Shown here piece by piece: positions 5,322-10,576 of a DNA stretch of 10,576 nt (the stretch's first letter is position 1; each line of letters begins with the position of its first letter). Below the pieces are notes generated by a model. That model did not search any database. It had not been told where the DNA came from and saw nothing but the letters and a program-made list of their open reading frames with translations. Location: NCBI GenBank assembly GCA_023441105.1, contig JAEZQX010000139.1, forward strand, positions 1-10,576. The letters are read 5' to 3'. The stretch comes from Pseudomonadota bacterium (GTDB lineage Bacteria > Pseudomonadota > Gammaproteobacteria > Burkholderiales > Burkholderiaceae). A program made the translations under genes and the position numbers.

Positions 5322-8207
5322 TCAGGCGTCCTGCCGCACCGACGTGTCGGTCAGGGGCCGCGGATCGCGGATCTGGTGCATCTGGCGCAGCTTCGGCACG
5401 GTCTGCAGGAAATCCTTGAGCTGCGCCAGCGGCAGCGGCTCGCAGATGAACGATCCCTGCACCTGGTCGCAGTCGAACGAACGCAACGCCCGCATCTCGG
5501 CGCCGGTCTCCACGCCTTCGGCCATGACCTGCAGCCCGAGCTTGCCGGCCAGGGTCATGATCGCCTGGACGATGGCGGCGTTGCCGCGGTCGGCCTGCAG
5601 GTCGCGCACGAAGGTGTGGTCGATCTTCAGGCCGCTGACCGGCAGGTTGCGCAGGTAGGAAAGCGACGCGTAGCCGGTGCCGAAGTTGTCGATGATCACC
5701 TGCACGCCCAGGCGCCGCAGGTCGCCGAGCAGCGCGACCGTCTTGTTCGAGTTGTCGATCAGGGCATTCTCGGTGAGCTCGAGGCGCAGCAGGTGCGGCG
5801 GAAAGCCGCGCTCGGCCAGCAGGCTGTTGAGCTGCGCCAGGAAGCCGTCCTCGCCGAGCTGGCGCGGCGAGACGTTCACCGACACCGACATCTCGTCCTT
5901 GTCGTCGATCCCCAGCTCGATCCGGTCGTCGAGCGCCCGGCGGATCGCCCAGAGCCCCACTTCGCGCATCAGGTTGTTCTGCTCTGCCGTCGGCAGGAAT
6001 GCCTCCGGCAGCAGCAGGCCGCGTTTCGGATGGCGCCAGCGGATCAGTCCCTCCATGCCGACGATGCGCTTGTCGCTCACCGCCAGGACCGGCTGGTAGT
6101 AGAGGTCGACCTCGCCACGCTGCAAGGCCAGCGGCAGCTCGCTGGCCAGTTGCAGCTGGTCGCCGCGATCGTCGGCCAGGTCGCGGGCGAAGAAGCGCAC
6201 GTCGTTGCGGCCTTCGGACTTGACCTGGTACATCGCGCTGTCGGCGCACTTGATCAGCAGGGTCGCATCGCTGCCGTTCTCCGGGGCCAGCGCCACGCCG
6301 ATGCTGGCGGACAGGAAGTAGGCGCGGTTCAGCAGGATGAACGGTCGCTCGATGGCCGCCAGCACGCGCCGCGCGGTGGCTTCGATGCGCTCCTTGTTGT
6401 CCTCCTTGTCGAGGAGCAGGATGAATTCGTCGCCGCCGATGCGGCCGGCGACGTCGTTCGGTCCGATCGACTCGCGAAAACGTCGCGCCACCTCGATCAG
6501 CACCTGGTCCCCTACCTGGTGGCCGAGGGTGTCGTTGATGACCTTGTAGCGATCGAGGTCGACGTAGAGGATGCAGGCCGGCTCGCGGGCAGCCAGCCGT
6601 TGCTGGAGCTGCTCGGTGAGATAGACGCGGTTGGGCAGGCCGGTGAGCGCATCGTGCAGCGAGGCATGCACCAGCCGCTTCTCGGCCGCCTTGCGCTGCA
6701 GGTAGAGCGACAGCGTGCGCGACAGGATGTCGGCGACCTGGGACAGGAAGGTATCGGCGCGAAAACCCACCGGCGAGAAGAACAGCAGCGCCGACAGCAC
6801 GCTCTTCTGCTCGTCGGAGATCGGCGCCAGGAAGGCGGCCTGCATGCCGGTCGCCTGGGACTGGTAGCGCTCGGCGAAGGTCGGATGCAAGGTGACATCC
6901 CGCAGCCAGATGGCCTGGCCCTTCCAGGCCTTGGCTTCGACCGAATCGGGCCCGATCGGGATCTGCTTCGGCAGCTCGCCGAGCATCCGCGTGATGGCCG
7001 GCAGCCCCCAGCGCTCGCGCACCGTCAGCGAGGTGGTGCCGGGGATCTGCGCCAGGAGGGCGCCGCCGGACCAGCCCATCATCCGCGACACCGCGATGAT
7101 GATCGCCGCGACCACGCGCTCGGGCTCGTTCTGCTCGCGCATCACCGACGCCATTTCGCTTTCCAGCTGCAGCAGCAGCTGCTGCTGCGTCTCGCGGGTG
7201 ACGTTGCGGCCGACGCCGCGATAGCCGACGATGGCGCCGGCGGCGTTGAAGGTCGGCCGCCCGGAGATGGCGATCGAGAAGAGATGGCCGTCGGGATCGA
7301 GCAGGCTGTACTGGAAGTTCTCGAATTGCCGATCCGCCGCCAGGTCCGCCTTCAGGCCTTCCCAGTTGGCGCGCGGCAGGCCGATCAGGTTGGCCTCCCA
7401 GAAGTGCCGGCCGATGTTGCCCTTGGCCCAGGCGCCGAGCGCCGCGACGACGCTTTCGGACATGAACGAAAGGCGATGCTCGGCATCGGTTTCCCAGACC
7501 CAGTCCGAACTCAGCTGCGTCAGGTCGCGGAACTTGGCTTCGCTGGCGGCCAGCTGCTGCGCCATCGTGCGCATCGCCGTGATGTCCTGCGCGATGCCGG
7601 CGAGGCGTACCACGTTGCCGTGCTCATCCGACTCCGGCCGCGCCACCGAACGAATCCAGATCTGGTCCTTGCCGCGCTTGATGTAGCGGTATTCGATGCG
7701 GATCTCGCGGCCGCGCTTGACCCCGCGCCGGTGGGCGCTCTGCCAACGCTGCTGGTCCTCGGGATGGATGCAGATGTGGAAGGCGCGCGGCGACGGCGGC
7801 CCGTGCTCCTTGTCGATACCGAAGACGCGATACGAGCCCTCGCTCCAGTAGAAGCGGTCCTCGAGCAGGTCGTACACCCAGGATCCCATCACCGCCAGGC
7901 CCTCGGCCACGCCGTACTGGGCCTGCAGCTCGCTGAGCCGCTTGTTGATCGCCCGCTGCTCGCGCAGGTCCTCCGACACCTGCATCAGCCCGTAGCCGAA
8001 GATGCCGATCGCCACCAGCGCGATCGGCAGCGCGTACCAGAAGTACCGCGTCAGCTGGTCGGGGAACATCAGCCCGGCGACGCAGAAGAGCACGCCCACC
8101 GTCGCCGGAACGGCAAACACATGCAGCCGGTCCTTGCGCGCGACCAGGCGTGAATAGAATGCCTTGAGTTCCTCGAGATCCACTAGACGATGAGCAGCCG
8201 AATTCAT
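5322..8207 (-). CDS. Membrane-anchored PAS-PAS-GAF-GGDEF-EAL cyclic-di-GMP protein
   Basis: A 961-residue signalling protein combining domains that make (GGDEF) and break (EAL) the second messenger c-di-GMP. Order: two membrane segments at about 29-47 and 55-75; PAS at about 105-220; a second PAS at about 222-345; a GAF-like domain at about 350-510; GGDEF from about 513 (HDALTGLPNR at 518) with the motif RIGGDEF at 591-595; EAL from about 690 to 945. The cyclase motif is intact, but the inhibitory RxxD site is GPND (582-585), so product inhibition may be lost. The EAL motif reads EGL (719-721). The metal-binding DDFGTG reads DNFGTG (Asp840, Asn841), which could weaken phosphodiesterase activity. 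NVSPRQL, ELTEN, LKID, AEGVET and the QG motif are kept. The start MNSAAH (8207) lacks a clear ribosome-binding site; MRSAGL (8267) is an alternative. The open frame above that is antisense to the methyltransferase. Confidence 0.93.
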   Translation of the reverse strand: MNSAAHRLVDLEELKAFYSRLVARKDRLHVFAVPATVGVLFCVAGLMFPDQLTRYFWYALPIALVAIGIFGYGLMQVSEDLREQRAINKRLSELQAQYGVAEGLAVMGSWVYDLLEDRFYWSEGSYRVFGIDKEHGPPSPRAFHICIHPEDQQRWQSAHRRGVKRGREIRIEYRYIKRGKDQIWIRSVARPESDEHGNVVRLAGIAQDITAMRTMAQQLAASEAKFRDLTQLSSDWVWETDAEHRLSFMSESVVAALGAWAKGNIGRHFWEANLIGLPRANWEGLKADLAADRQFENFQYSLLDPDGHLFSIAISGRPTFNAAGAIVGYRGVGRNVTRETQQQLLLQLESEMASVMREQNEPERVVAAIIIAVSRMMGWSGGALLAQIPGTTSLTVRERWGLPAITRMLGELPKQIPIGPDSVEAKAWKGQAIWLRDVTLHPTFAERYQSQATGMQAAFLAPISDEQKSVLSALLFFSPVGFRADTFLSQVADILSRTLSLYLQRKAAEKRLVHASLHDALTGLPNRVYLTEQLQQRLAAREPACILYVDLDRYKVINDTLGHQVGDQVLIEVARRFRESIGPNDVAGRIGGDEFILLLDKEDNKERIEATARRVLAAIERPFILLNRAYFLSASIGVALAPENGSDATLLIKCADSAMYQVKSEGRNDVRFFARDLADDRGDQLQLASELPLALQRGEVDLYYQPVLAVSDKRIVGMEGLIRWRHPKRGLLLPEAFLPTAEQNNLMREVGLWAIRRALDDRIELGIDDKDEMSVSVNVSPRQLGEDGFLAQLNSLLAERGFPPHLLRLELTENALIDNSNKTVALLGDLRRLGVQVIIDNFGTGYASLSYLRNLPVSGLKIDHTFVRDLQADRGNAAIVQAIMTLAGKLGLQVMAEGVETGAEMRALRSFDCDQVQGSFICEPLPLAQLKDFLQTVPKLRQMHQIRDPRPLTDTSVRQDA
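7170..7187. repeat. Perfect 18-bp (CAG)3(CTG)3 palindrome inside the c-di-GMP gene
   Basis: CAGCAGCAGCTGCTGCTG equals its own reverse complement. It encodes part of the QQQLLLQLE helix between the second PAS and the GAF-like domain, so protein-level selection for a Gln/Leu coiled coil explains it well. The triplet run could also be prone to slippage. Confidence 0.6.
8155..8160 (+). promoter_or_regulatory. Candidate -10 box for the methyltransferase gene, inside the c-di-GMP gene
   Basis: TAGAAT matches TATAAT at 5 of 6 positions and lies 29 nt before the ATG at 8190. A weak TTGCGC at 8134-8139 is the only -35-like element, with a short 15-nt spacer. Because the two genes overlap head to head, any promoter close to the methyltransferase must lie in the first codons of the opposite gene, and this is the best candidate there. 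Confidence 0.3.
8190..8207. other. Head-to-head overlap of two start codons
   Basis: The 18 bp atgagcagccgaattcat begin with the methyltransferase ATG on the plus strand and end with the CAT that is the c-di-GMP protein's ATG on the minus strand. They encode MSSRIH one way and MNSAAH the other. If both starts are right, there is no intergenic space and each gene's promoter and ribosome-binding site lie inside the other gene. Neither start has a strong Shine-Dalgarno sequence, so one may be misplaced. Confidence 0.6.
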
Positions 8208-8843
8208 GAGCCGGGAGTCGATCGACCTGCCGGCGAGTCGCAGCCGCCGAAGCCCGGCGCTCCGCATCCGGCCACCGCGCGACCTTCCGCGTGGGTGGAA
8301 CGGTGGATCGGAAAGCCACGGGGCGACGCCCGCCTGCTGGACTTCGCCAGCGGAAGCGGCCGCCACGCCCGGCTGGCGCTGGCCAGGGGTTTTCGGGTGC
8401 TTGCCGTCGATCGCGACAGGGCCTTGCTTGACATGTCCGAGGTTAAGGACTTGGAGCTCAGGGTGGAAGACCTGGAATCCGGACGGTGGAGCTTCTCTGC
8501 CGAGCGGTTCCAGGTGGTGGTGGTGGCCAATTTCCTGCACCGGCCCCGCCTGGACCTGCTGCCGGAGCTGCTCGAACCTGGCGGCAGGCTGGTCTACGAG
8601 ACCTTCGCGCAAGGCAACGCCGCCTATGGTAAACCGTCGAACCCGTCGTTCCTGCTGCAGCCGGACGAGCTTTTCCTCCTCGCCCGCCGTGGCAACCTGC
8701 AGGTGAGGGCGTTCGAGCAGGGCTATGTCGCGAGTCCGAAGCCGGCGCTGGTGCAGCGGATGGTGGCGTTGCGGCTGCCCGACGACCTGGAATCGCTGCC
8801 GCTTTCGGTGCCGCCGTCCGGAACCGGTGCCGCGCTGAGCTAA
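8190..8843 (+). CDS. Class I SAM-dependent methyltransferase, substrate unknown
   Basis: A 217-residue Rossmann-fold methyltransferase of the TehB-like/methyltransferase-11 type. The SAM-binding glycine motif is [12 protein letters not shown] (residues 49-60), followed by LAVDRD with Asp74 placed to hold the SAM ribose. A motif IV-like strand, [10 protein letters not shown] (109-118), follows, then [17 protein letters not shown] and [14 protein letters not shown], a pattern I associate with a small uncharacterised family found in betaproteobacteria. The first 33 residues are Pro/Ser/Arg-rich and probably disordered. GTG at 8295 (Val36) is an alternative start, but it would cut into the SAWVERW segment that looks like part of the fold. 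dapA follows after 70 nt on the same strand, with a possible promoter at the stop codon. No substrate can be deduced. Confidence 0.85.
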   Translation: MSSRIHEPGVDRPAGESQPPKPGAPHPATARPSAWVERWIGKPRGDARLLDFASGSGRHARLALARGFRVLAVDRDRALLDMSEVKDLELRVEDLESGRWSFSAERFQVVVVANFLHRPRLDLLPELLEPGGRLVYETFAQGNAAYGKPSNPSFLLQPDELFLLARRGNLQVRAFEQGYVASPKPALVQRMVALRLPDDLESLPLSVPPSGTGAALS

Positions 8844-8846
8844 AAT
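8841..8846 (+). promoter_or_regulatory. Candidate -10 box for dapA, overlapping the methyltransferase stop codon
   Basis: TAAAAT matches TATAAT at 5 of 6 positions and its first three bases are the methyltransferase TAA stop. No good -35 is visible 16-18 nt upstream. Transcription from here would give dapA-bamC a leader of about 60 nt containing the hairpin at 8863-8880. Confidence 0.35.
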
Positions 8847-8862
8847 TCGCGGGCCATGCAAT

Positions 8863-8880
8863 CCGCCGCCTCTGCGGCGG
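8863..8880 (+). repeat. Hairpin in the dapA leader
   Basis: CCGCCGC (8863-8869) and GCGGCGG (8874-8880) form a perfect 7-bp stem with a 4-nt loop (ctct). The stem ends 22 nt before the dapA ribosome-binding site. No T-run follows, so an intrinsic terminator is unlikely. It may stabilise the transcript 5' end or mark the end of the methyltransferase message. Confidence 0.45.
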
Positions 8881-8913
8881 TGCCTGCGCCTACAGCCATC
8901 CGAGGAAGATTCA

Positions 8914-9795
8914 ATGATGATCAAGGGCAGTCTGGTCGCGATCGTGACACCCATGCATGACGACGGCTCGCTCGACCTCGACAGGTATCGCGCGCTGATC
9001 GACTGGCACATCGAGGCCGGCACCGCCGCGATCGTGGCGGTGGGCACTACCGGCGAATCGCCCACCGTGAGCGTGGAAGAGCATCAGGAGCTGATCCGGG
9101 TGGCGGTCGAGCACAGCCGGGGCCGGGTGCCGGTCATCGCCGGCACCGGCGCCAACTCCACGCGCGAAGCGGTCGAGCTGACCCGTCATGCCCGGGACAT
9201 CGGCGCCCAGGCTTCGTTGCAGGTTGCGCCGTACTACAACAAGCCGACCCAGGAAGGCCTCTACCGACACTTCCGGACGGTGGCCGAGGAAGCCGGGTTG
9301 CCGGTGATCCTGTACAACGTGCCGTCGCGCACGGTTGCCGACATTTCCAACGAGACGGTGCTGCGGCTGGCGCAGCTGCCGGGGGTGATCGGCCTCAAGG
9401 ATGCCACCGGCGACATGTATCGCGGCTCGGACCTGCTCGCCCGCCTGCCGCAGGACTTCGCCGTCTACAGTGGCAACGACGACAGCGCCCTGGCCTTGAT
9501 GGCGATGGGCAGCCACGGGGTCATCTCGGTGACCGCGAACGTTGCCCCGCGCGAGATGGCGCAGATGTGCCGGGCAGCCCTCGAAGGCGACTTCAAGGCG
9601 GCGCTGGCCATCAACCGCCGGCTGCTGCCGCTGCATGGCAAGCTGTTCGTCGAGGCCAACCCGATTCCACTGAAATGGGCGATGGTCCGGATGGGCCTCG
9701 TCGAAGGCGGCATCCGCCTGCCCCTGACGCCGCTCTCGCCGGCGCACCACGACACCGTGCTGGCCGCCCTGAAAGCTTCTGGAGTACTTGCCTGA
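8914..9795 (+). CDS. dapA: 4-hydroxy-tetrahydrodipicolinate synthase
   Basis: Condenses pyruvate with L-aspartate-semialdehyde, the first committed step of lysine and meso-diaminopimelate synthesis, through a Schiff base on a TIM barrel. The 293 residues are a normal length. Catalytic residues are all present and one position later than in E. coli: Thr45 and Thr46 in VGTTGESPT, Tyr108, Tyr134, Arg139 (NVPSRT) and the Schiff-base Lys162 (GLKDATGD). Of the lysine-feedback residues, counterparts of His56, Asn80 and Glu84 are kept, whereas His53 and Ala49 are replaced by Val54 and Pro50, so lysine inhibition may be weaker. Two ATGs lie in tandem (8914, 8917); AGGAAG ends 5 nt before the first and 8 nt before the second, and the second aligns with the E. 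coli start. bamC overlaps the stop by 1 nt, so the two are co-expressed. Confidence 0.98.
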   Translation: MMIKGSLVAIVTPMHDDGSLDLDRYRALIDWHIEAGTAAIVAVGTTGESPTVSVEEHQELIRVAVEHSRGRVPVIAGTGANSTREAVELTRHARDIGAQASLQVAPYYNKPTQEGLYRHFRTVAEEAGLPVILYNVPSRTVADISNETVLRLAQLPGVIGLKDATGDMYRGSDLLARLPQDFAVYSGNDDSALALMAMGSHGVISVTANVAPREMAQMCRAALEGDFKAALAINRRLLPLHGKLFVEANPIPLKWAMVRMGLVEGGIRLPLTPLSPAHHDTVLAALKASGVLA

Positions 9796-10576
9796 TGTTC
9801 CAACCACGTGCCCGTCGTGCCGGCGTCGCGCTGGCCGCCGCACTGGCCATTGCCTGCCTGGGTGCCTGCAGCTCCATCCGCTCGTTCATGGACCCCGCCA
9901 ACATCGAGTATCGTGGAGCCAGCCAGGGCCCGGCCCTGGACGTGCCCCCCGACCTGGTGACGCCCCAGGGCGGCGACCGCTATACGCTGCCGTCGCGATC
10001 GTCGACCCAGACGCTGTCCGATTTCCAGCGCGAGCGCGCTGCCGCCGGCGATGCCGCTCCGCGCAGCAACGAGGTGCTGCCCGAGCGCCAGGGCGCGAAG
10101 ATCCAGCGCGACGGCGACCTGCGCTGGATCGTTATCAACCAGCCGGCCGAGAAGGTCTGGCCGGTGCTGAAGGACTTCTGGGCCTCCCAGGGCTTCAACC
10201 TCGCGATCGATTCGCCGCAGACCGGCATCATGGAGACCGAATGGGCGGAACGGCGCGAGAAGGTCGAGACGACGGGACTGCGGGGCATCCTCAGCCGCAC
10301 CCTTGGAAGCAGCTATTCCACCGGCGAACGTGATCGCTATCGCACCCGGCTCGAGCGTGCGCCGGATGGCGCCACCGAGATCTATCTCTCCCATCGCGGC
10401 ATGGAAGAGGTGGTGACCGGTCTGCAGAAGGACCAGTCGGTCTGGCAACCGCGGGCGGCCAATCCGGAACTGGAGATCGAATACCTGCGCCGGATCCTGG
10501 TGCAGTTCGGCGCGCAGCGCGAGGCGGTGCAGGTGGCCGGCGCACCGGCGAACGGCGCGGCGGCTGGCGGCGGCGC
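9795..10576 (+). CDS. bamC: Outer-membrane protein assembly lipoprotein BamC (partial, runs off the right edge)
   Basis: Lipoprotein subunit of the BAM complex, which inserts beta-barrel proteins into the outer membrane. The frame is open from the ATG to the window end (260 complete codons), so the 3' end is missing. A lipoprotein signal peptide ends in LGAC, with Cys25 as the lipidated residue. A long unstructured segment follows (about 26-105, including ALDVPPDLVTP), which in E. coli BamC wraps onto BamD. The first helix-grip domain starts at DGDLRWIVINQPAEKVWPVL (106 onward) and runs to about residue 245. The visible end is an Ala/Gly-rich linker (GAPANGAAAGGG); a second helix-grip domain would be expected beyond the edge. 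The start overlaps the dapA stop as TGATG, with GGAG 10 nt upstream. The dapA-bamC (nlpB) pairing is also found in E. coli. Confidence 0.93.
   Translation, partial: MFQPRARRAGVALAAALAIACLGACSSIRSFMDPANIEYRGASQGPALDVPPDLVTPQGGDRYTLPSRSSTQTLSDFQRERAAAGDAAPRSNEVLPERQGAKIQRDGDLRWIVINQPAEKVWPVLKDFWASQGFNLAIDSPQTGIMETEWAERREKVETTGLRGILSRTLGSSYSTGERDRYRTRLERAPDGATEIYLSHRGMEEVVTGLQKDQSVWQPRAANPELEIEYLRRILVQFGAQREAVQVAGAPANGAAAGGG

Noticed and set aside
5376..8153. A 925-codon open frame on the plus strand, antisense to the c-di-GMP gene
   Set aside because: It is rich in His, Gln, Arg, Val and Asp, has no recognisable domain and mirrors the well-conserved GGDEF-EAL gene. Long antisense frames are expected in such GC-rich DNA.
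8513..8525. (GTG)4 triplet run in the methyltransferase gene as a phase-variation tract
   Set aside because: It is short, a triplet change would keep the frame, and it simply encodes the VVVV of a conserved buried strand.
8208..9065. N-terminal extension of the c-di-GMP protein up to 9065
   Set aside because: The added residues are antisense to the methyltransferase and dapA and carry no domain. The membrane segments and PAS domains start just after the ATG at 8207.

Overview
The window is a stretch of a high-GC genome (by eye roughly two-thirds GC or more), densely packed with chromosomal housekeeping genes. The protein families and gene order point to a betaproteobacterium, most likely Burkholderiales: Hsp33 with a Cys-X-Cys/Cys-X2-Cys zinc site, a TrpS with a C-terminal extension, and a methyltransferase-dapA-bamC run. 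This assignment rests on family recognition, not on a database search. I see no rRNA, tRNA, CRISPR array, insertion sequence, phage gene or toxin-antitoxin pair.

Layout. At the left, hslO (redox chaperone Hsp33) reads leftward, with a heat-shock-like promoter candidate upstream. Divergent from it, four genes read rightward: an alpha/beta hydrolase, a PHP-domain phosphatase/exoribonuclease of the RNase AM (YciV/Rnm) family whose start overlaps the hydrolase stop by 4 nt, yciO of the Sua5/YrdC fold, and trpS. The trpS leader is about 100 nt and unusually repeat-rich. The gene appears to use a TTG start and encodes a fused C-terminal domain. Convergent with trpS is a 961-residue membrane-anchored PAS-PAS-GAF-GGDEF-EAL cyclic-di-GMP protein. 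Its start codon overlaps, head to head, the start codon of a SAM-dependent methyltransferase reading rightward. The methyltransferase is followed by dapA (lysine/meso-DAP biosynthesis) and bamC (outer-membrane assembly lipoprotein), which overlap by 1 nt. bamC runs off the right edge.

Functional themes. The rnm-yciO-trpS run groups genes for RNA maturation and tRNA charging; rnm and yciO are also neighbours next to the trp operon leader in E. coli. The dapA-bamC pair links peptidoglycan precursor supply with outer-membrane biogenesis. The c-di-GMP gene looks like a lineage-specific insertion into an otherwise conserved housekeeping block; its base composition matches its neighbours, so it is not obviously a recent arrival.

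I found no convincing wholly new system. The points most worth following up are the TrpS C-terminal domain, the repeat-rich trpS leader with its TTG start, the head-to-head overlapping start codons at 8190-8207, and the active-site departures in the GGDEF-EAL protein.
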